A DNA stretch of 12,224 nt from an uncultured Oscillospiraceae bacterium (GCA_934446455.1 CAKSEE010000056.1:1-12224); one strand, 5' to 3'. Shown: positions 1 through 5,817, counted from the stretch's first letter. Program-made: numbers and translations. Notes: a model not told the origin generated them from the sequence alone.

Positions 1-464
1 ACATAGCTCAGTATATCGGAGAGATAGCGGTAGTTCTCGGGATAGAGCATTTCATCAGCGCACACAAGCCCGGTTTCCTCTATGGCACGGGTGTGGAGCT
101 TGCGCACATGGATAAGTCCCTCCAGCATATCCTCGCCCTTGGTGGGGTCGGGCTGGTGGATCATACCCTTGTAGCCCTGACCGGTTGTACGGGGCTTGTT
201 GGTGTATATTCTCGGGATAATGATGATCTTATCCTTCACCTGCTCCTGGAGTCTTGCCAGGCGGCTGGTGTAATCCATGACGGAATTCTCATTGTCAGCG
301 GAGCACGGCCCGATGATCAGCAGGAACTTGTCGGACTTTCCGGTGAATACGTCGGCGATCATCGCGTCACGCTCGGACTTTATCGCCTTTATCTTGTCGC
401 TGAGCGGATAAAGCTCCTTTATTTCCTTCGGTACGGGGAGCTTTCTGCGGAAATTCATTGACAT
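1..464 (-). CDS. aroF: DAHP synthase, class I (3-deoxy-7-phosphoheptulonate synthase), N-terminal part
   Basis: This enzyme condenses phosphoenolpyruvate and erythrose-4-phosphate to DAHP in the cytosol, the first step of the shikimate pathway. Only the first 154 codons are in the window; the rest lies beyond the left edge. Visible family motifs are GPCSADNE (about residues 52-59, with the metal-site cysteine C54), KPRTTGQGYKG (about 90-100, phosphoenolpyruvate binding) and CADEM (about 135-139). The start at 464 is chosen because AAGGAG (480-475) lies 10 nt upstream; a second in-frame ATG two codons later is less well placed. The layout fits the metal-dependent AroF/AroG/AroH type rather than the short DAHP/chorismate-mutase type. 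Which feedback class it belongs to (Phe, Tyr or Trp) cannot be read from this fragment. It has its own strong promoter and is divergent from the lipoprotein at 705. Confidence 0.93.
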   Translation of the reverse strand, partial: MSMNFRRKLPVPKEIKELYPLSDKIKAIKSERDAMIADVFTGKSDKFLLIIGPCSADNENSVMDYTSRLARLQEQVKDKIIIIPRIYTNKPRTTGQGYKGMIHQPDPTKGEDMLEGLIHVRKLHTRAIEETGLVCADEMLYPENYRYLSDILSY

Positions 465-503
465 TTTTATGTATCTCCTTCTTTTGCAATGTATCCGGAG
501 AAT

Positions 504-532
504 ATTATAGCACCATTCGCGAAAAATGTCAA
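504..532 (-). promoter_or_regulatory. Sigma-A promoter of the DAHP synthase gene
   Basis: On the minus strand, TTGACA (532-527) is followed after exactly 17 nt by TATAAT (509-504). Both hexamers are perfect consensus. Transcription would start near 497, giving a leader of about 33 nt, too short for an attenuator or T-box. Confidence 0.85.
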
Positions 533-543
533 GGAATTTAATC

Positions 544-574
544 AATTATAGCAATAACCCGATACCATTAATTG
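544..574. promoter_or_regulatory. Inverted repeat between two divergent promoters, possible operator
   Basis: CAATTA (544-549) and TAATTG (569-574) form a perfect 6-bp inverted repeat with a 19-nt spacer, in the A/T-rich gap between the minus-strand promoter (504-532) and the plus-strand promoter (620-648). The placement would suit a regulator acting on both genes, but in DNA this A/T-rich such a repeat can occur by chance. Confidence 0.25.
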
Positions 575-619
575 TATTCACTCACAGTTTTGGCATCGTT
601 CGTTTGTCTATTTCGTCGA

Positions 620-648
620 TTGACATCTTATGCTGATCATGATATAAT
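620..648 (+). promoter_or_regulatory. Sigma-A promoter of the lipoprotein gene at 705
   Basis: TTGACA (620-625), a 17-nt spacer and TATAAT (643-648) match consensus at all 12 positions. The start site would be near 655, leaving a leader of about 50 nt that contains the ribosome binding site at 691-697. Confidence 0.88.
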
Positions 649-704
649 TTAAGCGGCAAAGGAATTAACCGCCTTAGCTATTATGTTCCTAAGGAGGACA
701 AATT

Positions 705-1595
705 ATGACAACTAAAAACAAAGCTTACCTGGCGTTAATAGCAATAGCGCCGATATTGCTGTCCGGCTGCGCGGCTTCCCCGGCGGAAAGCACTGCTTCC
801 GGATCAGATATCAGCAGTTCGGTTTCGGACGTTTCCGAAGTACCCACAGACACATCTGACATCACGGAAGCTCCAAAGGACACATCGGAAATCCCGGAAA
901 AATCCGAGGATTCCGCCGGCGAAGGCGCCACGGGTCTTAACGGAGAACGGATAAACGGGGAATCTTCCGAGCTTCCTCCCGATTACGGCACGGGCTGGCG
1001 GTATACGGATTTCGGCTACATTGCGGTTTCGGACGGCGCGGTGAAGTCCATCACGCCTGACGAACTCAACAATATCGACACGGGAACCACTGACCTGAAA
1101 TACGCTCACACTGAACTCGGGACAAAGTTCGGACCGCTCACCCTTTCACAGGTAAGCGGCATGCTCACATACAGCGACAGCCAGGAGCCGAGCCTTTTCT
1201 CCCAGTGGCTGACGCTCACGGGAGATATCACGCTGAAGGGCTGGCTGACGGTGTACGGCGACGACGCGGAGGGCTACCTTTACCCCGGCGATATTTACTT
1301 CTACCCCGGCGACGGCGAATGGAGCGGACTTCCGATGACCGCCGACGAGCCGTACGCGTTCTATCTTTCTTCCGACACAATACTTCTCAGCAATGCCCCG
1401 AAGCTGTACCTAGGCACGCGTGAGGACTACAGCATTGACGAACTGGACAGTATTTCATCTGACACGATGTACGAGGTTGAGATAACAGTTTCCGACCCCT
1501 GCATAAGGTACGATGTATCAAAGGGCGCGTACAGTTCGTTCATTAACCCCGCCACACTGAAACAGATCGTTTCATATAATGAGTATCAGAAATAA
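705..1595 (+). CDS. Putative lipoprotein of unknown function with an acidic Ser/Thr-rich linker
   Basis: I do not recognise the family. The 296-residue product starts with a lipoprotein signal peptide: a lysine-bearing n-region, a hydrophobic stretch (about residues 7-19) and the lipobox LSGC with C22 as the lipidated cysteine, so it should sit on the outer face of the membrane. Residues 23 to about 78 are rich in Ser, Asp, Glu, Thr and Pro and contain loose repeats of the type SD(V/I)(S/T)E; this looks like a flexible spacer through the wall. The rest, about residues 85-296, is rich in Tyr, Asp and Gly with alternating hydrophobic residues and reads like a beta-rich extracytoplasmic domain. 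No catalytic signature is apparent. AAGGAGG (691-697) lies 7 nt before the ATG and fixes the start. It is a single-gene unit, with a consensus promoter upstream and a hairpin directly after the stop. Confidence 0.85.
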   Translation: MTTKNKAYLALIAIAPILLSGCAASPAESTASGSDISSSVSDVSEVPTDTSDITEAPKDTSEIPEKSEDSAGEGATGLNGERINGESSELPPDYGTGWRYTDFGYIAVSDGAVKSITPDELNNIDTGTTDLKYAHTELGTKFGPLTLSQVSGMLTYSDSQEPSLFSQWLTLTGDITLKGWLTVYGDDAEGYLYPGDIYFYPGDGEWSGLPMTADEPYAFYLSSDTILLSNAPKLYLGTREDYSIDELDSISSDTMYEVEITVSDPCIRYDVSKGAYSSFINPATLKQIVSYNEYQK

Positions 1596-1597
1596 CA

Positions 1598-1628
1598 TAA
1601 AGGCGCTGCGTTAACTGCGGCGCCTTTA
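1598..1628. terminator. Two-way terminator hairpin between the lipoprotein gene and mscL
   Basis: TAAAGGCGC (1598-1606) and GCGCCTTTA (1620-1628) form a perfect 9-bp stem with a 13-nt loop, 3 nt after the lipoprotein stop and 6 nt after the mscL stop on the other strand. The downstream T-runs are interrupted on both sides, so efficiency is uncertain, but the convergent position supports a shared terminator. Confidence 0.7.
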
Positions 1629-1633
1629 TTGTT

Positions 1634-2131
1634 TTATTTGTTTTCGGAGGTTTCCTTCTCCTTAAGAAGATCCCGGATCTCGGTCAGCAGAACGATCTGC
1701 GGATCCGGCTTAGGCTCGGGCTTCGGCTCTTCCTTCTTCTTGTGGTGGAGCTTTGCAACTGCCTTTATCAGAATGAATACCGCCAGTGCGATCAGCAGGA
1801 AGCTGATTATGGACTGAATGAACGAACCGTAGTTCAGCGAGATCTCTGCCACACCGGGAGTGATCACATCGCCGGTCACTTCGTCAACGACTTCCTCAAC
1901 GCCGGGCTGGAGAACCAGCTTGAGCTGCGAAAAATCCATCTTTCCTGTGAGAAGTCCCAGAACCGGCATGAGCAGGTCGCCTACCAGGGAGTTGACGATC
2001 GCGGTGAACGCGGATCCAATGATAAGACCTACCGCCATGTCAAGTACATTGCCTTTGGAGATGAACGCCTTGAATTCCTTTGCCAGCTTGAACTTTTCCT
2101 TTTTGACTTCCGGCTTCTTTTCCTCTGCCAT
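1634..2131 (-). CDS. mscL: Large-conductance mechanosensitive channel MscL
   Basis: MscL opens a wide membrane pore when turgor rises and protects the cell from bursting on sudden dilution. The 165-residue product has the family layout: a short N-terminal amphipathic helix (about residues 15-26), TM1 with the Gly/Ala-rich pore lining (about 28-60, including KGNVLDMAVGLIIGSAF), an extracellular loop (about 62-100), TM2 (about 103-125) and a C-terminal cytoplasmic helix ending in LLTEIRDLLKEK. Compared with the usual length of about 130-150 residues it has some 13 extra Lys/Glu-rich residues before the first helix and a KPEPKPDP linker after TM2. The start at 2131 is supported by GTGAGG (about 9 nt upstream). 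It follows gltA on the same strand after 93 nt but has its own promoter, so joint transcription is possible but not required. Confidence 0.96.
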   Translation of the reverse strand: MAEEKKPEVKKEKFKLAKEFKAFISKGNVLDMAVGLIIGSAFTAIVNSLVGDLLMPVLGLLTGKMDFSQLKLVLQPGVEEVVDEVTGDVITPGVAEISLNYGSFIQSIISFLLIALAVFILIKAVAKLHHKKKEEPKPEPKPDPQIVLLTEIRDLLKEKETSENK

Positions 2132-2181
2132 GATGATTTACCTCACATTATGTAGATTTCGGACAATTCTGCCCGGAAAAT

Positions 2182-2210
2182 ATGATAACACAAAATCCGC
2201 GCCTTGTCAA
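2182..2210 (-). promoter_or_regulatory. Promoter of mscL, with extended -10
   Basis: On the minus strand, TTGACA (2210-2205), a 17-nt spacer and TATCAT (2187-2182) form a good sigma-A promoter. The -10 is preceded by TG plus one base, an extended -10 element. It lies entirely in the gap behind gltA, only 14 nt past the gltA stop. Confidence 0.75.
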
Positions 2211-2224
2211 CCCGGGGAAACTCC

Positions 2225-3592
2225 TCAGATACGGTTGCAGAGAGGTATGTACTGCTTGTTAAGGTTTATCGCCTTGTATGCCGGGCGGATTATGCGCTTG
2301 CCATTGATCATCTCTTCCATTCTGTGAGCGCACCATCCTGCCATTCTTGCACAGGCGAACAGTCCGGTATACATCTCTACCGGTATCTTGAGCATTTTAT
2401 ATACCAGTCCGGAATACATGTCCACGTTGGCGCATATGTTCTTAATGTCGCCGCGCTCGTCCGCGAATACGCCGGGAGTAAGGCGCTCTATGCTGTCCAG
2501 CAGCAGGAACTCCTTCTCGAACTCGGTGCCCTTGGCGAGCTTCATTGCGTTCTCCTTGAGTATCTTCGCACGGGGATCGGACAGGGTGTATACCGCATGT
2601 CCCATACCGTAAATAAGTCCGGAGCGGTCGCCCTCCTCCTTGCGGAGAAGCTTGTGCAGGTAGCTCTTGACCTCGTCATCGTCGTCCCAGTAGGAAATAC
2701 CCTTCTTGGCATATTCCAGCATCTCCATGACCTTGATGTTGGCGCCGCCGTGACGGGGACCCTTCAGGGAGCCTATCGCCGCTGCATACGCGGAATATGC
2801 GTCGGTGCCGGAAGACGATACCGTACGGCAGGTGAATGTGGAGTTGTTTCCGCCGCCGTGCTCTGCGTGGAGCATAAGGCACAGGTCGAGCAGGTGCGCC
2901 TCCGCGGAGGTGTACGCCCTGTCGTCGCGAAGCGTGGACAGAATGCTCTCCGCAAGGCTCTCATCCTTGTTTATCTGATGCATTACCATTGAATCGTTGT
3001 GGTAGAAGCGGCGCATGGTCTGATACGCGCACACCATAATTGCGGGCAGCTTTGAGATGACCGAAATAGCCTTGAGCATCTCGCTCTCAACGGACTTGTC
3101 CTCGGGCGCGGAATCGTAGCTGTAAAGCGTAAGAACCGACTGCGCCATCTTGTTCATGATGTTGGGCGAGGGGCAGCGCATGATAACGTCCTCGCTGAAG
3201 TACATAGGCAGCTCGCGGTATTCCGCAAGCATATGCGAGAAGCTCTTGAGCTGCCCGACCGTCGGCAGCACGCCGAAAAGCAGCAGATACGCCACTTCCT
3301 CGTAACCGTAGCGCTTGTCTGCAAGCACGCCCTTTACGAGGTCCTTTATGCTGTAGCCCCTGTATATAAGCTCGCCCTCAATGGGCTGCTTGTCGCCCTC
3401 GCTCATAACGTAGCCGTGAACACAGCAGACATTCGTTATTCCTGCCACAACGCCCGAACCGTCCGAGTTTCTCAGCCCGCGCTTTACGCCGAACTTGCCG
3501 TACAGCGAGCTGTCGATAACGCTTGTCCGCGTGAAATCCTCACACATATGCTTAAGCGTATCGGTTGATTTGAGCTGCTCCATTTTTTTCAT
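2225..3592 (-). CDS. gltA: Citrate synthase (Si type)
   Basis: The enzyme condenses oxaloacetate and acetyl-CoA to citrate in the cytosol and opens the route to 2-oxoglutarate. The 455-residue sequence carries all three catalytic residues of the citrate synthase fold: His in HAEHGGGNN (H245), His in GMGHAVYT (H332) and Asp in NVDMYSG (D391). GPRHGGAN (278-285) and the substrate-binding Arg in SDPRAK (R341) are also present. It has an N-terminal extension compared with enzymes of about 380 residues, which is common in clostridial citrate synthases. The start at 3592 has GGAGG (3608-3604) 11 nt upstream; the ATG three codons further in would be spaced too far. It stands apart from the acn-icd operon 6 kb away, with two other genes between. 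A methylcitrate synthase role is possible but less likely next to acn and icd. Confidence 0.95.
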   Translation of the reverse strand: MKKMEQLKSTDTLKHMCEDFTRTSVIDSSLYGKFGVKRGLRNSDGSGVVAGITNVCCVHGYVMSEGDKQPIEGELIYRGYSIKDLVKGVLADKRYGYEEVAYLLLFGVLPTVGQLKSFSHMLAEYRELPMYFSEDVIMRCPSPNIMNKMAQSVLTLYSYDSAPEDKSVESEMLKAISVISKLPAIMVCAYQTMRRFYHNDSMVMHQINKDESLAESILSTLRDDRAYTSAEAHLLDLCLMLHAEHGGGNNSTFTCRTVSSSGTDAYSAYAAAIGSLKGPRHGGANIKVMEMLEYAKKGISYWDDDDEVKSYLHKLLRKEEGDRSGLIYGMGHAVYTLSDPRAKILKENAMKLAKGTEFEKEFLLLDSIERLTPGVFADERGDIKNICANVDMYSGLVYKMLKIPVEMYTGLFACARMAGWCAHRMEEMINGKRIIRPAYKAINLNKQYIPLCNRI

Positions 3593-3654
3593 TATAATGT
3601 CCGCCTCCGATTTCTTCTGTCGCGCCGCGGCTTCTGTTTAATCCCGCAAAGCGC

Positions 3655-3682
3655 TATATATATGATGTTTACAGACCGTCAA
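3655..3682 (-). promoter_or_regulatory. Proximal candidate promoter (P2) of gltA
   Basis: On the minus strand TTGACG (3682-3677), a 16-nt spacer and TATATA (3660-3655) form a plausible sigma-A promoter with a start near 3648 and a leader of about 55 nt. The -35 box is part of the terminal sequence of the inverted-repeat element, overlapping its right-hand hairpin as read toward gltA. Confidence 0.5.
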
Positions 3683-3880
3683 AAAAGTCCCGCTGGGACT
3701 TTTCCGACGAAACATCTCAGCTGCGCGCACTCATTGTCGGCTCGCCGCATTGCGTAAGGCGAAGCCGTCGCGTACACACTTGCTGAGATAGAAGAGTTTT
3801 TTGCCTCGGGAAGCCCGAGGCAAAAAAAGTCATTTCAAAGCCCGCATACGCGGGCAAAAAAGAATTTTTCTACAGGCCGT
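3670..3880. repeat. Inverted-repeat-rich intergenic element with near-identical 10-bp ends
   Basis: About 210 bp between gltA and the SpoIID-like gene is packed with inverted repeats and is bounded by direct copies of TACAGRCCGT (3670-3679 and 3871-3880, one mismatch). Inside are: a hairpin with CGTC/GACG and AAAAGTCCC/GGGACTTTT arms (3677-3709); a long imperfect hairpin with outer arms ATCTCAGC/GCTGAGAT (3714-3789) and inner arms CGGCTCGCC/GGCGAAGCCG; a perfect 14-bp stem with GCCTCGGG at its core (3797-3827); and GCCCGC-ATAC-GCGGGC (3840-3855). No open frame of note lies within. The density and the matching ends suggest a dispersed, non-coding mobile or palindromic repeat, but a structured leader RNA of gltA is an alternative. 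Copies elsewhere in the genome cannot be seen from here. Confidence 0.55.
3677..3709 (-). terminator. Possible intrinsic terminator in the gltA leader
   Basis: Read on the minus strand, AAAAGTCCC (3703-3695), a 3-nt loop and GGGACTTTT form a tight 9-bp stem that runs straight into six Ts (3686-3681). It is the only hairpin of this region with a proper T-run on the gltA strand. It would stop transcripts from the distal promoter before gltA, while the proximal promoter starts downstream of it. Confidence 0.4.
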
Positions 3881-3888
3881 ATATGTTT

Positions 3889-3917
3889 ATTATACTATAT
3901 CTGCGCGATAAAGTCAA
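3889..3917 (-). promoter_or_regulatory. Distal candidate promoter (P1) of gltA
   Basis: On the minus strand TTGACT (3917-3912), a 17-nt spacer and TATAAT (3894-3889) make a near-consensus sigma-A promoter. The start would be near 3882, just outside the inverted-repeat element, so its transcript would carry a leader of about 290 nt holding all the hairpins. Confidence 0.65.
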
Positions 3918-3982
3918 GGAGATATGCATAATGCGGCGAAAAAAATTGCAAATTACTCGTTTGTATAAAAAGGAGGACACCA

Positions 3983-4885
3983 ATGAAACGGATAATCGGA
4001 GCTTTTGCAGCACTGCTTGCAGCGCTGTCCGCACTCGCGTCGTGCTCTGCGCGCCGAATCAGCCCGCCCGAAAACGTAAGCGTCTGGCTCAGGGAAAGCA
4101 GCGAGATCGCCGTGATACCCTACGGCGAGTACATCACGGGGCGCGTGCTGGCGCAGCTTTCGCCAAAAGCCGAGCAGGAAACGCTTGCGGCGGCTGCCTG
4201 CGCTGCGAACTCAACGGCGCTTGCAGAGCTTGCGGGGCGCGGCGGCTTTCGCAACAACGGCGCAGATTTTTCGGACGAACTGCCCGTGCTTTGCGGCGAG
4301 GAGCTTGAGCAGGCGTTCTGCGGGTCGCAGCGCCTAATAAAGCGCGTAAGCGAGGCGGTGGAAAAGGGCGCGGGGTACGCGCTAGCCGTAAATGGCGAGC
4401 CCGTTTGCGCGCCGATGTGCGCGATATCCTCCGGGCAGACCGAGGACGTGAGCGCCCTCATGCCGTGGGTGGAGGCGCTCCCCTGCCCTCTTGACAATGG
4501 CGCTGAGGAATATGAAAGCAGCGCGGCGATCACTGCGGACATGGTGTGCAGGGCGCTGAAAAAAATCGCCCCCGAAGCCGTTCTGCACGGTAACGGCGCA
4601 GAATGGTTCTCGGGAGCGGAATATACAAACGCAGGGTCGCTTTCCTCCATAGATTTCGGCGGCATAACGCTCGACGGCGAGGGGCTCCGTTCGGCTCTCG
4701 GGCTGCGCAGCGCCTGCATTACCGTAAACTATGCGGAGGACAGATTCCTGTTCAGGTGCAGGGGGCTTGGCTCAAACACGGGCATGAGCCTTTACACCGC
4801 AAACCGGATGGCTCTCGGGGGGGAGGATATGGAGGAGATTCTCGCGCACTTCTACCCCGAAGCCGAGCTTATAAGATGCGGCTGA
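3983..4885 (+). CDS. SpoIID/LytB-domain lipoprotein with degenerate active-site motifs
   Basis: SpoIID-family proteins are lytic transglycosylases that trim denuded peptidoglycan glycan strands, classically during engulfment in sporulation. This 300-residue product matches the family skeleton: GEYITGRVLAQLSP (about 48-61) for the usual Y(I/V)xGVVxxEMP, LRSALGLRS (235-243) for the RxxLGLRS motif, and CRGLGSNTGMS...FYPEAEL (259-296) for the GxGHGVGMSQ...YYPGTxL end. Key residues differ: the essential Glu of EMP is Gln (Q58), and the GHG histidine and the Gln of MSQ are replaced (S264, L270). It is probably a pseudoenzyme or a very diverged member. The N-terminus is a lipoprotein signal with lipobox LASC (C21), not the single transmembrane anchor of classical SpoIID. 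Several Cys remain in the mature part (C73, C104, C113, C142, C146, C168, C189, C245, C259, C299). AGGAGG (3971-3976) lies 6 nt before the ATG. Confidence 0.72.
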   Translation: MKRIIGAFAALLAALSALASCSARRISPPENVSVWLRESSEIAVIPYGEYITGRVLAQLSPKAEQETLAAAACAANSTALAELAGRGGFRNNGADFSDELPVLCGEELEQAFCGSQRLIKRVSEAVEKGAGYALAVNGEPVCAPMCAISSGQTEDVSALMPWVEALPCPLDNGAEEYESSAAITADMVCRALKKIAPEAVLHGNGAEWFSGAEYTNAGSLSSIDFGGITLDGEGLRSALGLRSACITVNYAEDRFLFRCRGLGSNTGMSLYTANRMALGGEDMEEILAHFYPEAELIRCG

Positions 4886-4933
4886 GTCCGCGCGCCCGAA
4901 CGCGCTGCCGAAAACGTCTTTTTTCGACAGACA

Positions 4934-4953
4934 GCCTGCACGGCGCGGCAGGC
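4934..4953 (-). terminator. Hairpin after the HTH gene, weak terminator candidate
   Basis: GCCTGC (4934-4939) and GCAGGC (4948-4953) pair with an 8-nt loop, starting 2 nt past the HTH gene stop on the minus strand. The convergent genes leave only 70 nt between their stops. There is no clean T-run, so termination here is uncertain. Confidence 0.35.
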
Positions 4954-4955
4954 GG

Positions 4956-5753
4956 TCAGCTGAAAGACTCAACAAGCCGTGCGAACAGCCTTGCAATGAA
5001 CTGCGGCGTGTTCGGCAGGCGCTCCTCAACAATGGTCAGGAACTCCTCCGCCTTCATTGCAGAGGTTATCATAACCTCGCCGTCCGCCTTGTCGCCCACG
5101 GCAATAACGCCCGAAGCCGTGCCGCCCAGCGCAATGCTGCCCGAAGCCACGCCGCCCACGGCGTACTGCCCCGCGGCAAGTCCGCCCACGGCAAGCCAGC
5201 CCGTTGCAATGCCGCCCGCCGCAAATACGCCAAGCGCAATAGCTCCCGCCGCAAACACGCCGACTGCGCACAGACCGCCCGCCGCTATGCCCGCAGCGGC
5301 AAACCCGAACGCAATTACGCCCACCGCCGCAACAAGTCCAAACGACACGAAACCAACGGCGGCAAGCCCCAGCGCCACAATCCCCAGCGCCACGGTTCCT
5401 ATTGCCACAACGCCGCGCGCCACGTACTTGCCAAAGCCTATGTTTATGTGGACAAGCGGTATTCCGCGCCATGTGCGCGCGCTCTTATACTCATAGTGAA
5501 AGTGAAAGCGCTTTTTCTTTTCCACGGAAAGCGACTTTTCCGCAGGCGTCTGCTCCTGCTCTCCGTTTACAAGCTCGTCAAGGCTCACCCCGAAAAGCCT
5601 GCCCATCGCGGAGAGCTTCTCCATTTCGGGCGTGGTGCTGCCAAGCTCCCACTTTGAAACGGTCTGGCGCGTAACCCCGAGCTTTTCGCCGAGTTCCTCC
5701 TGCGACCAGCCCTTTGCGCGTCTGAGCGCCATAAGTCTTTCTGCAAATGTCAT
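4956..5753 (-). CDS. XRE-family helix-turn-helix protein with a Gly/Ala pentad-repeat C-terminal domain
   Basis: Residues 3-62 form an XRE/Cro-type DNA-binding domain, with the pattern LRRAKGWSQEELGEKLGVTR...VSKWE typical of the HTH_3 fold. A charged linker (about 65-90) leads to RTWRGIPLVHINIGFG (93-108). Residues 116-220 are about 20 tandem five-residue units of the form (hydrophobic)-Ala-x-Gly-x, with Gly at 119, 124, 129, 134, 139, then after one 6-residue step at 145, 150 and every five to 220. An amphipathic helical tail follows (about 226-265). The repeats do not fit the A(D/N)LxG pentapeptide rule; a narrow beta-solenoid or a membrane-buried glycine-rich sheet are both possible. I recall similar HTH + PLVHINxG + repeat proteins in Firmicutes but cannot confirm it. 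The start at 5753 is chosen over an upstream in-frame start because GGGAGG (5766-5761) lies 7 nt before this ATG. Confidence 0.8.
   Translation of the reverse strand: MTFAERLMALRRAKGWSQEELGEKLGVTRQTVSKWELGSTTPEMEKLSAMGRLFGVSLDELVNGEQEQTPAEKSLSVEKKKRFHFHYEYKSARTWRGIPLVHINIGFGKYVARGVVAIGTVALGIVALGLAAVGFVSFGLVAAVGVIAFGFAAAGIAAGGLCAVGVFAAGAIALGVFAAGGIATGWLAVGGLAAGQYAVGGVASGSIALGGTASGVIAVGDKADGEVMITSAMKAEEFLTIVEERLPNTPQFIARLFARLVESFS
5094..5408 (-). repeat. Degenerate 15-nt tandem repeat encoding the Gly/Ala pentads
   Basis: This part of the HTH gene is a head-to-tail array of about 20 degenerate 15-nt units, each ending in a Gly codon. On the plus strand it shows as recurring GCCGCCCRCGGC-like and GCCCGAAGCC-like strings. 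One unit is 18 nt long (residues 140-145) and shifts the register once. Such arrays change length readily by slippage or recombination. Confidence 0.75.
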
Positions 5754-5770
5754 GATATATCCTCCCTTTC

Positions 5771-5817
5771 CGGCGTATCCGCACGGTGATTTTCTGAGAA
5801 AAGTATAGCATACGCCG
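5771..5817. promoter_or_regulatory. Inverted repeat around the -10 of the HTH gene, possible autoregulatory operator
   Basis: CGGCGTA (5771-5777) and TACGCCG (5811-5817) are perfect 7-bp arms that flank the -10 box and start site of the HTH gene with a 33-nt spacer. An XRE-type protein binding its own promoter would suit this, but the spacer is long and a hairpin in the leader is also possible. Confidence 0.35.

Noticed and set aside
3797..3827. Strong GC hairpin read as an intrinsic terminator
   Set aside because: The T-run precedes and the A-run follows the stem on both strands, so the RNA lacks the U-tail a terminator needs; it is recorded as part of the repeat element.
3946..3969. Plus-strand promoter TTGCAA ... 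TATAAA for the SpoIID-like gene
   Set aside because: The spacer is only 12 nt and the -10 would abut the ribosome site. No convincing promoter was found for this gene; TATACT at 3891 has a poor -35.
3883..4308. Alternative plus-strand frame overlapping the start of the SpoIID-like gene
   Set aside because: It becomes Arg/Cys-rich where it overlaps the SpoIID-like frame and has no ribosome site at its start, whereas the SpoIID-like frame has AGGAGG at 6 nt and a lipoprotein signal.
5094..5408. CRISPR array or satellite repeat
   Set aside because: The units are degenerate 15-mers inside an open frame with codon periodicity and no spacers, so they are protein-coding repeats.
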